The position numbers and the translations under genes are program-made. This document shows, in pieces, positions 1 to 10,689 of a DNA stretch of 64,000 nucleotides (the first letter of the stretch is position 1; every line of letters starts with the position of its first letter). Under the pieces are notes generated by a model. That model made no database searches. It was not told the DNA's origin and saw only the letters and a list, made by a program, of their open reading frames with translations. Source of the DNA: Rhizomys pruinosus (lineage: Eukaryota; Chordata; Mammalia; Rodentia; Spalacidae); assembly GCA_009823505.1 (NCBI GenBank), contig VZQC01000590.1, positions 231,824 to 295,823 on the forward strand. Direction: 5' to 3'.

Positions 1-639
1 TCTTTGCATGCATCATCCTGAATTTTCAGCTTCCAAAAATGTGAGGTAAATATTTTTTTCTTTAAAAGTTGCTAGTTTCAGGAATTTTGTTATAGCAACA
101 GTAGGTGAACTAAAACATTTCACAAGGTAAACCTTCATGCATTTTTTTAACAGATTTGTTAAAACTAGCCTCAAACTATAAAAAAATTCCTGGTCCAAAT
201 ATTGCCTGAACAACAAATGAATAAGTTGGCTACAACCTTCATCTTCACACTGCAATACTAACAAATAACACAAAAACATAGGTAAATTTCAAGTAACAGA
301 AAAGAAATTCTGAATCTTAGAGTCTATGGTTTCATTTAAATAGTATGATAGGTCAAAATGACAGAGAACATTTCTGTGGTGTTTCGGGGACAAGGTAAGG
401 CTACAAAATGATGATATGGGTCTTCTCAGAGATAACATTGTTCTATAGCAAAGGTCCATGACTCACTATATGTTTTAAAGCACACGATGTACACCAAGTG
501 AATTTTGCTGCATCTGAGTTAAAGTTCATTATTCTTAAGTTAGGATTTACATATTCTAAAGGAGCATTAACATTTGGGGCATCCAGATCCTTTGGAAATT
601 GATAAATTTCCCTAATTGTGTAGCAGCTTACTCCAATCA
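1..639. other. AT-rich sequence, no feature recognised
   Basis: No repeat family, RNA gene or convincing reading frame was recognised. The only long frame (complement of 13-279) has no recognisable motif and lies in AT-rich sequence, so it is probably chance. This is the single-copy left flank of the duplication that begins at 640. Confidence 0.5.
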
Positions 640-2126
640 GGCTGATTATAGAACCTGCTTAAATAAATAGAATTCTGAGCTCTTAATAATATCAGCATAG
701 AGAATGTCAACGCTTAAATCTCTTTTCCATTCAACACTTTTTAAATTGGGGGATCATCAGTGAATAAAGTAAACTCCGTGTGCTGCTCCTTAATGATCCT
801 CTTTTAATTACTTCTATTTTCTACATGGCACTATTTCTTAACAACACCAATATTTTTTGAACTGGGAACATTAAAAAGAAGAATTATCTTTATAGCACAG
901 CTTTTATTCCTTTATGTTCATGCTTTCTTCTTAGAAATCTCTTAATACCTAGCCAATCTTCTACTTCTAATTAACTAATTATCACTACTTGTTTTTAAGG
1001 TAACTTGGTGTTCTGATAATACTGCTAAATGGCCTTTCATTTCTCTCTTTGTTCTAATTTTTAAACTTTTTTTAATTTTAGCCAGTTATAAAAGTTCAAA
1101 TGAAAGACAGGACTTCACATTCCTCTCAGGTCTCTGTCTTGACTCATAGTACTTGAATCTGAATCTTCCTGCCATCTCTTATCAGTGTAGAGACAGGACA
1201 CTATGAAAATTAACACGTTAAAGAGACAGGACAAGGAAAAGAAAAGGTACTGGAAAGACAGTGATGATTTATATTTAATAGAATTGTTTATCACTGTTCA
1301 AGTAATGTCACTTAGGAAAAAAACCAAGATTCATGATTTTGATTCCTTTTTCCTGAAGGAACTTAGATTCACATATTTTATTTTACTATTTGATAAGCAA
1401 TACTTAAGGAGAAGGTTATGTGCCAAGATAGTACTTCTGGGAAAACTAAGAATATATACGTCTTCCCAAAAGACATATATTGCTTATAATACTGTGTACA
1501 GATGCACATCAGATTCAAAAGCATGCACACATGATAAATGGAGGAGGAGTCATAAATCTTAGTGGTCAACCAGACAGGATTTAGAATCACCATATTAACA
1601 AACCTCTGTACATCTTTGAGAAAATGTGTACACTCGGTTGATTAAGGTGAGAAATCACACTGTTAATGTAGGAGGCACCATTCGACAGGTTGCAGGTTTG
1701 GACTGGATAAACAGGAAGCTGAACAGCATCAGTCACTGCTCTCTACTTCATGGCTGTGCACGCAGCATGGCCAGATGCCTTGTACTCCCACTGCCAATCC
1801 TTGCTCATGTAAAAATAATGGAATATATATTTTAAGACATTAAAGAGAAAATTTCAGAGATAACTATAGTGCATTGATATATGTTACCTAGTGCTTAACA
1901 TGCCAAATCAATGTAGTGTTCATGATTCAGGGAATCTCATTTATGATGTGAAGCTTTTAGTACTAAAATGAAATGTATATTTCATCACAAAATGTAATAA
2001 ACTCAATGAAAACACAAGAGATAACTTGGGGATTTCCCTCGCCCAATTTTTTGAGGTTTTGTGCATTCCATACAATACATACTAATCAATTTAGACCCCA
2101 TCTCCCTTTGTTGCCCCCCACCGTAT

Positions 2127-2129
<3 letters not shown>

Positions 2130-2163
<34 letters not shown>

Positions 2164-2211
2164 ACATGCACGCACGCTTGCGTGAGCGCGTGCACATGCA
2201 CACATACACAA
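2130..2211. repeat. (CA)n microsatellite and alternating purine-pyrimidine tract
   Basis: About 14 CA units (2130-2158) run into a further 50 bases of nearly perfect purine-pyrimidine alternation (cacgcacgc / gtgagcgcgtgcac). Such tracts are known to favour left-handed Z-DNA and to slip. The equivalent in copy B (6083-6152) is shorter and interrupted. Confidence 0.9.
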
Positions 2212-2991
2212 GTTTTCAGGTGTTCTGTCATATAGGTTAAGTCCTATGCAGTCAAGCTTATTACAAACTATAACTTTATAAGTCTTCTTCCACACAAGGC
2301 AAAAATTATTAGAAAAATATATTTGTATCAAAATGTAATGAATACTGAAATATATAATACAGCATAGTTTGAATTTTATTATCTAACAAGACAACATGGC
2401 TTATCAAGAGACCGATACTTTCCACGGGAATTAATTTTCCTCCCTTTCCAAATACCACCACTGATATTTAGAACTATAGGACAAAATGTCTGGATACCAT
2501 TTTTGCCTGTAGAAAACTCAATGCAAAGTCAATTGATATTTGAAACTAAATGTTAGGCAAAACATACCAATATTCAAATTTAGCCTTATTTAAATTTATC
2601 AGCTGTATCGTCAATCACATTTAGAAAGAAGTAAAGGCTAACAATAAGCAAGCAGAAACACCATAAAAAAACTGAATTATTTGGAGGTATTCAATTTTAG
2701 TTTTTAGTATGTTTTTCTCTAAACTTTCCCCAAAGAGACCCATTGATCTTTACTCAGGTAGCTTCACAATGCAAATAAAGGAGTAAGCAAAATCTGTGAG
2801 GACTTCTGGACACAGTTGTAGTTGGCATTGTAGTTTCAGAGTCTGAACAGTAGCATGCAGTTCTCTTAGAGATAGCTTGCATTCTACTACCTAGATTTCT
2901 GATTCAAGATGATGTTGTATTGTTTCCAATGGTTCTGCAAACAAGGTCATTTTTCTGGTATTTAAATGTGTGATTAAAATGGATATATTTA

Positions 2992-3219
2992 GGGGATAGA
3001 ATGATGGCTCAGAGGTTAAAAACAGACTCTTCTTGCAGAGGACCCAGGTTCAATTACCAACACCTGCATGGTGGCTAAGTATCATCTGTAAGTCCAGTTA
3101 CAGGGTAATCTAATGCCCTCTTCAGACCTTTGTGGACATTTTATGACACAGATTCACTTACACACATGGGGGCAGTACATTCATACACGTAAAATAAGGT
3201 TAATTGATTAAATATTGAT
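2992..3219 (+). mobile_element. Old B2/B3-type SINE (copy A)
   Basis: The tRNA-like head is degraded (gatggctcagaggttaaa, then gacccaggttcaatt as the B box) and is followed by the B3-type body and an A/T-rich tail. Flanks show a 16-bp target-site duplication with one mismatch: aaaatggatatattta at 2976-2991 and aaaatagatatattta at 3220-3235. It lacks the internal 17-bp duplication that marks the young copies in this window. Confidence 0.85.
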
Positions 3220-3304
3220 AAAATAGATATATTTATTTAGGAAATTGTAAAAATTATCTTTTGACTTAATTGATACCTGATATTTTGCAAAATTAAGCAT
3301 TCTT

Positions 3305-3545
3305 TTTTTAAATTTTATTTATTTCTGTATGCGTATGAATGTACTGTCTGCATGCAAGTTTGTGCACCCGTGTCGTGCAATGCCGCGGAGGTCAGAAGAG
3401 GGTGTCGGATTCCCCTGGAACTGGAGTTGTCCTGGAATTGGAGTTTCAAACGGTTCTCGGCCGCCATGTGGGTGCTGGGGATCGAACCCGGGTCCTCTGT
3501 AAGAGCGGTCGGCGCTCTTAACCGCTAGGCCATCTCTCCAGCCCG
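3305..3545 (-). mobile_element. Young B2-related SINE (copy A)
   Basis: Full-length, in reverse orientation. The T-rich tail lies on the left, and the tRNA-like head ends at ctctccagccc on the right. On the minus strand the pol III A box resembles TRGCNNAGYGG and the B box is GGTTCGATCCC. The target-site duplication is aaaattaagcattctt (3289-3304) and aaaattaagcgttctt (3546-3561). The body carries the 17-bp tandem duplication seen in all young copies here. A 60-residue frame across it is a shadow of the SINE. Confidence 0.95.
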
Positions 3546-3561
3546 AAAATTAAGCGTTCTT

Positions 3562-4416
3562 AAATGGACACTCTGTCCATGGGAGTAAACGTGACCCTAT
3601 ATCTTCTCTTAATGAAAAGTATAAAATTATTTCAACCCTTAGAGAATAAAATAATAAGACATAATATGTCCTACTAGATCTAAATTAAATTCCCAGTATA
3701 CTTGAACAAAAAACAGGTAGATTCTGTAGGATGCCAAACAAAAATGGAAAGATTACCCCAGTAGTAGCCTTAGCTGCAGTCATGATGCCTGATATGATAT
3801 TACTGGTAAAGGGGTTATTTTGGCCTGATATACATGGCCTATTGTTACTGATGTTAGGAAAGGATTTTTCCAGCTATATCAGGAAGCAGTTTCAGAGAAG
3901 TTACCATTTTCTTCCAACGATAGGACCCTAGACAGATATATACTCTGCCAGTCTTGTGTTAAGTCTCCAGGTCTTATAATAATAACTGAAGGAAAGTTTA
4001 ACATGCCCCCTTCAAAAAAAACCCATTAGCCAACTTTCAATGGTATATTAATTAGATGAGATAAGGAAAAACTAATGTTTGTTGGGGACTTAACGGCCCA
4101 CAATGCTCAGTCCTTCAAAGATGAAGATTAACCCATGAAGATTCAGACTTCCAACATCAATGTAATTTGGTGAGATAGTGACCTGAGGAATGTCATACAT
4201 TCTTTCCAAAAGTAAGGACACATTATCATAATTTCCATTTCCTTTAAATAAGAGGAAAAGACAGCATTAAAGAGGTCTCATGCTGTGTATTTGATATTTG
4301 TCTAAACTTCTCCAACTTTATAGATCAGTTGACAAAAAAATTTGTACCTACGGAGATACACTATGAATAGAAGTGGAAGGAACTGATGATGGCCCTTGGA
4401 AGCTCTTAAGAAACTG
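3562..4416. other. Unassigned single-copy-like sequence (copy A)
   Basis: AT-rich, with no family recognised. A 66-codon frame at 3731-3931 is also present in copy B (7641-7841), but only because the whole block is duplicated. Its product has no recognisable motif and I do not treat it as a gene. Confidence 0.45.
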
Positions 4417-4533
4417 CACGAAGGATGCTTGTACTCATGGATTATCACTTATAGCTAAAAAAGGAAAAAAATAAAAACAGAAAAAGATGCAAGACTGTTA
4501 TGGCAGAATACATGATCTGGGATGGGGTGGGCG
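4417..4533 (+). mobile_element. L1 3'UTR end, cut off by the duplication junction (copy A)
   Basis: This matches the start of the L1 3' end at 8327-8530 (aaggatgcttgtactcatgg, then an A-rich stretch, then gatgcaagactgttatggcagaata). It stops at the G-rich run gggatggggtggg, so the terminal part and poly(A) are missing from this copy. Confidence 0.8.
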
Positions 4534-4596
4534 TGGGGCTCAGAGGTTAAAAACAGACTCTTCTTGCAGAGGACCGCAGGTTCAATTCAACACCTG
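4534..4596 (+). other. Junction patch between duplication copies
   Basis: The 63 bases between the copies are not unique. After a few bases they repeat, with small indels, the 5' part of the old SINE at about 3007-3065 (ctcagaggttaaaaacag ... caacacctg). An internal scrap of the duplicated unit at its own breakpoint is more typical of a mis-joined or gap-filled assembly than of a clean unequal crossover. Confidence 0.75.
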
Positions 4597-6082
4597 GGCT
4601 GATTATAGAACCTGCTTAAATAAATAGAATTCTGAGCTCTTAATAATATCAGCATAGAGAATGTCAACGCTTAAATCTCTTTTCCATTCAACACTTTTTA
4701 AATTGGGGGATCATCAGTGAATAAAGTAAACTCCGTGTGCTGCTCCTTAATGATCCTCTTTTAATTACTTCTATTTTCTACATGGCACTATTTCTTAACA
4801 ACACCAATATTTTTTGAACTGGGAACATTAAAAAGAAGAATTATCTTTATAGCACAGCTTTTATTCCTTTATGTTCATGCTTTCTTCTTAGAAATCTCTT
4901 AATACCTAGCCAATCTTCTACTTCTAATTAACTAATTATCAACTTGTTTTTAAGGTAACTTGGTGTTCTGGATAATTACTGCTAAATGGCCTTTTCATTC
5001 TCTCTTTTTCTTAATTTTTAAAACATTTTTTTAATTTGCCAGTTTAAAAGTTCAAAATGAAAGACAGGACTTCACATTCCTCTCAGGTCTCTGTCTTGAC
5101 TCATAGTACTTGAATCTGAATCTTCCTGCCATCTCTTATCAGTGTAGAGACAGGACACTATGAAAATTAACACGTTAAAGAGACAGGACAAGGAAAAGAA
5201 AAGGTACTGGAAAGACAGTGATGATTATATTTAATGAATTGTTTATCACTGTTCAAGTAATGTCACTTAGGAAAAAAACCAAGATTCATGATTTTGATTC
5301 CTTTTTCCTGAAGGAACTTAGATTCACATATTTTATTTTACTATTTGTAAGCCATATCTTAGGAGAAGGTTATGTGCCAAGATATACTTCTGGGAAAACT
5401 AAGAATATATACGTCTTCCCAAAAGACATATATTGCTTATAATACTGTGTACAGATGCACATCAGTTCAAAGTCATGCACACATGATAAATGGAGGAGGA
5501 GTCATAAATCTTATGTGGTCAATCAGACGTGATTTAGAATCACCATATTAACAAACCTCTGTACATCTTTGAGAAAATGTGTACACTCGGTTGATTAAGG
5601 TGAGAAATCACACTGTTAATGTAGGAGGCACCATTCGACAGGTTGCAGGTTTGGACTGGATAAACAGGAAGCTGAACAGCATCAGTCACTGCTCTCTACT
5701 TCATGGCTGTGCACGCAGCATGGCCAGATGCCTTGTACTCCCACTGCCAATCCTTGCTCATGTAAAAATAATGGAATATATATTTTAAGACATTAAAGAG
5801 AAAATTTCAGAGATAACTATAGTGCATTGATATATGTTACCTAGTGCTTAACATGCCAAATCAATGTAGTGTTCATGATTCAGGGAATCTCATTTATGAT
5901 GTGAAGCTTTTAGTACTAAAATGAAATGTATATTTCATCACAAAATGTAATAAACTCAATGAAAACACAAGAGATAACTTGGGGATTTCCCTCGCCCAAT
6001 TTTTTGAGGTTTTGTGCATCCAACAATACATACTAATCAATTTAGACCCCATCTCCCTTTGTTGCCCCCCACCGTATAGTAC

Positions 6083-6152
6083 ACCACACATACAACACAC
6101 ATACACACATGCACGCACGCTTGCGTGAGCGCGTGCACATGCACCACATACA
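6083..6152. repeat. Contracted CA/purine-pyrimidine tract (copy B)
   Basis: Counterpart of 2130-2211. The CA run is reduced to short interrupted blocks (acaccacacatacaacacacatac), followed by the same cacgcacgc ... gcgcgtgcac segment. Confidence 0.8.
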
Positions 6153-6902
6153 CAAGTCAGGGTGTTCTGCAAGGTAAGGCCGCAGTCAGCTATACAAACA
6201 TAACTAAAGTCTCTTCCACACAAGGCAAAAGAAGAAAATATTGTATCAAAAGTAATGAATACTGAAATAAATAATACAGCATAGGTGAATATACATACAA
6301 GACAACATGGCTTATCAAGAGACCGATACTTTCCACGGGAATTAATTTTCCTCCCTTTCCAAATACCACCACTGATATTTAGAACTATAGGACAAAATGT
6401 CTGGATACCATTTTTGCCTGTAGAAAACTCAATGCAAAGTCAATTGATATTTGAAACTAAATGTTAGGCAAAACATACCAATATTCAAATTTAGCCTTAT
6501 TTAAATTTATCAGCTGTATCGTCAATCACATTTAGAAAGAAGTAAAGGCTAACAATAAGCAAGCAGAAACACCATAAAAAAAACTGAATTATTTGGAGGT
6601 ATTCAATTTTAGTTTTTAGTATGTTTTTCTCTAAACTTTCCCCAAAGAGACCCATTGATCTTTACTCAGGTAGCTTCACAATGCAAATAAAGGAGTAAGC
6701 AAAATCTGTGAGGACTTCTGGACACAGTTGTAGTTGGCATTGTAGTTTCAGAGTCTGAACAGTAGCATGCAGTTCTCTTAGAGATAGCTTGCATTCTACT
6801 ACCTAGATTTCTGATTCAAGATGATGTTGTATTGTTTCCAATGGTTCTGCAAACAAGGTCATTTTTCTGGTATTTAAATGTGTGATTAAAATGGATATTT
6901 TA

Positions 6903-7129
6903 GGAGGAGAATGATGGCTCAGGGTTAAAAACAGACTCTTCTTGCAGAGGACCCAGGTTCAATTCCAACACCTGCATGGTGGCTAAGTATCATCTGGTAA
7001 GNTCCAGTTACAGGGTAATCTAATGCCCTCTTCAGACCTTTGTGGACATTTTATGACACAGATTCACTTACACACATGGGGGCAGTACATTCATACACGT
7101 AAAATAAGGTTAATTGATTAAATATTGAT
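6903..7129 (+). mobile_element. Old B2/B3-type SINE (copy B)
   Basis: Counterpart of 2992-3219, with small indels in its left half and the N at 7002 in its body. After 7003 it matches copy A base for base as far as I can see. Confidence 0.85.
7002..7002. other. Ambiguous base (N)
   Basis: The only undetermined base in the window. It separates the indel-rich left part of copy B from the near-perfect right part, as expected at the edge of a filled assembly gap. Confidence 0.98.
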
Positions 7130-7214
7130 AAAATAGATATATTTATTTAGGAAATTGTAAAAATTATCTTTTGACTTAATTGATACCTGATATTTTGCAA
7201 AATTAAGCATTCTT

Positions 7215-7455
7215 TTTTTAAATTTTATTTATTTCTGTATGCGTATGAATGTACTGTCTGCATGCAAGTTTGTGCACCCGTGTCGTGCAATGCCGCGGAG
7301 GTCAGAAGAGGGTGTCGGATTCCCCTGGAACTGGAGTTGTCCTGGAATTGGAGTTTCAAACGGTTCTCGGCCGCCATGTGGGTGCTGGGGATCGAACCCG
7401 GGTCCTCTGTAAGAGCGGTCGGCGCTCTTAACCGCTAGGCCATCTCTCCAGCCCG
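7215..7455 (-). mobile_element. Young B2-related SINE (copy B)
   Basis: Counterpart of 3305-3545 at offset 3910, with the same target-site duplication. It is the same insertion seen twice through the larger duplication, not an independent one. Confidence 0.95.
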
Positions 7456-8326
7456 AAAATTAAGCGTTCTTAAATGGACACTCTGTCCATGGGAGTAAAC
7501 GTGACCCTATATCTTCTCTTAATGAAAAGTATAAAATTATTTCAACCCTTAGAGAATAAAATAATAAGACATAATATGTCCTACTAGATCTAAATTAAAT
7601 TCCCAGTATACTTGAACAAAAAACAGGTAGATTCTGTAGGATGCCAAACAAAAATGGAAAGATCACCCCAGTAGTAGCCTTAGCTGCAGTCATGATGCCT
7701 GATATGATATTACTGGTAAAGGGGTTATTTTGGCCTGATATACATGGCCTATTGTTACTGATGTTAGGAAAGGATTTTTCCAGCTATATCAGGAAGCAGT
7801 TTCAGAGAAGTTACCATTTTCTTCCAACGATAGGACCCTAGACAGATATATACTCTGCCAGTCTTGTGTTAAGTCTCCAGGTCTTATAATAATAACTGAA
7901 GGAAAGTTTAACATGCCCCCTCCAAAAAAAACCCATTAGCCAACTTTCAATGGTATATTAATTAGATGAGATAAGGAAAAACTAATGTTTGTTGGGGACT
8001 TAACGGCCCACAATGCTCAGTCCTTCAAAGATGAAGATTAACCCATGAAGATTCAGACTTCCAACATCAATGTAATTTGGAGAGATAGTGACCTGAGGAA
8101 TGTCATACATTCTTTCCAAAAGTAAGGACACATTATCATAATTTCCATTTCCTTTAAATAAGAGGAAAAGACAGCATTAAAGAGGTCTCATGCTGTGTAT
8201 TTGATATTTGTCTAAACTTCTCCAACTTTATAGATCAGTTGACAAAAAAATTTGTACCTACGGAGATACACTATGAATAGAAGTGGAAGGAACTGATGAT
8301 GGCCCTTGGAAGCTCTTAAGAAACTG
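7456..8326. other. Unassigned sequence (copy B)
   Basis: Counterpart of 3562-4416. Only a few substitutions separate the copies, for example at 7674, 7923 and 8083. No feature recognised. Confidence 0.45.
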
Positions 8327-8530
8327 CACGAAGGATGCTTGTACTCATGGATTATCACTTATAGCTAAAAAAGGAAAAAAATAAAAACAGAAAAAGATGC
8401 AAGACAGTTATGGCAGAATACATGATCTGGGATGGGGTGGGGGCGGGGGGAGGGAAAGGGAAAAATGCCTGATCTGAATTGGAAAATGATGTACGAAATG
8501 CACAAATCATCAATAAAAAAATTAAAAAAA
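8327..8530 (+). mobile_element. L1 3' end with G-rich 3'UTR tract and poly(A)
   Basis: Truncated L1 insertion that includes only the 3'UTR. It starts at the aaggatgcttgtactc segment, passes the G-rich tract near 8430-8460 and ends in acgaaatgcacaaatcatcaa plus an A-rich tail. A 9-bp direct repeat aagaaactg at 8318-8326 and 8531-8539 is a plausible target-site duplication. The same 3'UTR terminus recurs at 10190, 12178 (reverse), 15640, 17400 and 60540. Confidence 0.8.
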
Positions 8531-8621
8531 AAGAAACTGAAACTTTCTTAGTGTAAAAACATATGAGGTACTACATCCTCCTAATAACTATGTGACTAGT
8601 CTAGAAAGTAAGATGATTTTT

Positions 8622-8866
8622 TAATTTATTTTATTTTATTTATTTTTGTATGTGTATAAATGTACTGTCTGCATGCAAGTTTGTGCACCCGCGTTGTGCA
8701 ATGCTGTGGAGGTCAGAAGAGGGTGTCAGATTCCCCTGGAACTGGAGTTCTCCTGGAATTGGAGTTTCAGACGGTTCTCGGCCGCCATGTGGGTGCTGAG
8801 AGTTGAACCCGGGTCCTCTATAAGAGCGGTCGGCGTTCTTAACCCCTAAGCCATCTCTCCAGCCCC
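8622..8866 (-). mobile_element. Young B2-related SINE
   Basis: Full-length, reverse orientation, with a tail of tttatt repeats on the left and ctctccagcccc on the right. The target-site duplication is agaaagtaagatgatttt (8603-8620) and agaaagtgagatgatttt (8867-8884). It carries the internal 17-bp duplication. Confidence 0.95.
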
Positions 8867-8889
8867 AGAAAGTGAGATGATTTTTGTGG

Positions 8890-9715
8890 AAATGATACAA
8901 CTAAAGCATAAACATTGGATTTAAAAGTCAAGTCTTGCATAGCAGTTCTAAACTGTGAGGCAAGCTGACTTACCTTGATCCATATACTTTTGTGAGTCCC
9001 ACAGAATTACATGTATAAATGATAGAAAAAAATAATGTGAAATGTATAGCAGGTCCTAAGAAGACAATCGTAGTGTAAAACACCTAGTGCTTACCAAGGA
9101 ATTTTCTCCATCTGATATGGAGGGATATTAAATTTTCAGTAAGGAACTTTTAGCATTCTTGCCCAGTTTTAATAGTAATACAGGAGCATCTTAGGAAGTA
9201 TTCACAGGATGATAATGTGGTAACCAAGGCTGAGAACCCAAGGCCTGAGGAAGTGTTACATGACAGAAAATCACAGGAGAGGAAGCTGAGGAAGCAATTT
9301 TGCATCATTACAATTAGGTTAGTTGCTTTTTTCATTTCTAGACTCAAAGTTAACAGCTCCATCATTAATGATTTCTTGAAAAATGACATAGATAGCTGGT
9401 AGGATCCTATTATTATATCCAGACTTCATTTTCTTGGTAGTTTACTGTAGCTGGCCACCATTATCTTTACATAGACTTCATATACAACAGAGTTAAGGGA
9501 ATTTTTTAAATCTCAATTCTTCTCTCAAGTATTTACAACGACCTGGGATTTTTAAAATAAATTTGTATTGATTGGGATTGATGTATCTTTAGAGCAAAGG
9601 AAATAACAGAATCAACAGAAACCTCCAAAATGTGGAAATGTATTTACAAGTCACACACCTGGCATAGGTTTAATATTCAAAATATATAAGCAATCATATA
9701 AAATCCTTTTATAAA
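8890..9715. other. No feature recognised
   Basis: AT-rich intergenic sequence. Overlapping short frames on both strands at 9150-9402 cancel each other as evidence and carry no motif. The gaggaagctgaggaagc segment near 9280 faintly resembles an ancient MIR-type core, but not enough to call. Confidence 0.4.
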
Positions 9716-9719
9716 AAAA

Positions 9720-10189
9720 CAGATCCAGTAAACAAGGACTGGAGAACCTAAAGGGATATTTCTCTGCGGGGCTGCTGATCCCAGAGTTGGACAGGGGCAC
9801 ATGTGCGAGGTTACTCCAGTAACATCCAGGAACCACGTTAGAGAGTGCAAATCCATGAAATCTGTTTATTCTATGCAACAAGTAGCTTATACAGGTTTGG
9901 GAAGACAGCCCTTACATTGCATGACATCACCTCCCAGTGATCAATCCTAGACCTCCACACCATCATTCTTCACCCCAGTTCCTGGAGCATATTCAGAACA
10001 GGGGCATGCTGATAAGCGAGCTGACTTGTGACTTCTGAGCTCATGCTAGCTCAAAACAGAGCACACCTTGCATCCTTTGCTCCACTGAGTGTCCTAAGCA
10101 GCTTGGTTGCCTGCACACACTCAAGATACATCTGAGACCAGGATTGCTGTCCCATATTCCTCCAAAGAAGATATAAAGGCAGCAGTCAC
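9720..10189 (-). mobile_element. Possible ERV solo LTR
   Basis: Read on the minus strand, this block is less AT-rich than its surroundings. It has a TATA-like tgtataagcta (about 9880-9895) followed about 25 bases later by an AATAAA polyadenylation signal (complement near 9866). That order and spacing resemble a U3-R-U5 layout. I could not define TG...CA ends or a target-site duplication, and the family is not assigned. A promoter-like unique sequence is the alternative. Confidence 0.4.
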
Positions 10190-10457
10190 TTAAGGATGCT
10201 TGTACTCATGGATTATCACCTATAGCTAAAAATGAAAAAAAAAAAAAACTGAGAGAAAGATGCAGGACAGTTATGGCAGAATGCATGATCTGGGATGGGG
10301 TGGGGAGGGCGTTGGCTCCAGGATACAGCAGCCACGTGGGGGTAGGCAGGGCAAAGGCCGAAAATTAAGCCTGAACTGGATTGGAAAAAAATGTATGAAA
10401 TGCCAACACAGCATCAATAAACTAAATTTAATTAGAAAAAAAAAAAGAAAAAGAAAC
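10190..10457 (+). mobile_element. L1 3'UTR end
   Basis: Same 3' terminus as 8327-8530: aaggatgcttgtactcatgg, an A-rich stretch, tatggcagaatgcatgatctgg, the G-rich tract gatggggtggggaggg, then atgtatgaaatgccaa and an A-rich tail. The G-rich section contains runs of three or more Gs that could form a quadruplex, a feature known from L1 3'UTRs. Confidence 0.8.
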
Positions 10458-10477
10458 ACAGTGAAAAAAAAAAAAAA

Positions 10478-10630
10478 CCTAGGTCTTTAATTCCAGACTC
10501 AGGAAGCAGAGGAAGGCAGATCTCTGTAAGTTCAAGCCGCCGACCCCTACATAAGTATCAGGACAGCTGTGGGCTACAGGACACCCTGTCTCAAAAAGAC
10601 CAAAAAAAAAAAAAAAAAAAAAAAAAAAGA
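10478..10630 (+). mobile_element. B1 SINE, 5'-truncated
   Basis: 7SL-derived B1 body from the ctttaattccag segment through gcagaggaaggcagatctctg to ggacaccctgtctcaaaaa, with a poly(A) tail to about 10628. The first part of B1, including the A box, is missing. The middle (about 10537-10556) is diverged. Confidence 0.85.
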
Positions 10631-10689
10631 AAAATAAAAAATCCTCAGGGTCACAACCACTAGAGAGTAGCAAATTTCCCAAAATTTGA

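Larger units (their letters stand above)
640..4533 (+). repeat. Tandem duplication of about 3.9 kb, copy A
   Basis: This block recurs almost verbatim at 4597-8443. The offset is 3957 at the left end, 3953 near 1626 and a constant 3910 from about 3100 to the right end. It contains a CA/alternating purine-pyrimidine tract (2130-2211), an old B2/B3 SINE (2992-3219), a young SINE (3305-3545) and the start of an L1 3'UTR (from about 4417). The copy stops inside the G-rich tract of that L1 3'UTR at 4533. From the shared offset, both copies carry the same SINE insertions with the same target-site duplications, so the duplication is younger than those insertions or is an assembly error. Confidence 0.93.
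4597..8443 (+). repeat. Tandem duplication of about 3.9 kb, copy B
   Basis: Direct repeat of 640-4533. From 7003 onward it differs from copy A by only scattered substitutions at constant offset. Between about 4930-5460 and 6090-7002 it has many one- to few-base losses relative to copy A, and an N at 7002. That uneven error profile suggests low-quality long-read or gap-fill sequence, not neutral divergence. Copy B continues past the copy A breakpoint to the full L1 3' end. Confidence 0.93.

Noticed and set aside
3339..3521. Recurrent 60-88-residue open frames with similar products (also at 7249, 13835, 22920, 27242, 29789, 31550, 44007, 50360)
   Set aside because: All lie exactly inside copies of the B2-related SINE, and their similarity is that of the SINE. 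They span the pol III promoter and body, have no independent start context, and are not a gene family.
3731..3931. Conserved 66-codon gene because it occurs twice (also 7641-7841)
   Set aside because: Both occurrences are inside the two copies of the 3.9-kb duplication, so repetition is not evidence of coding constraint.
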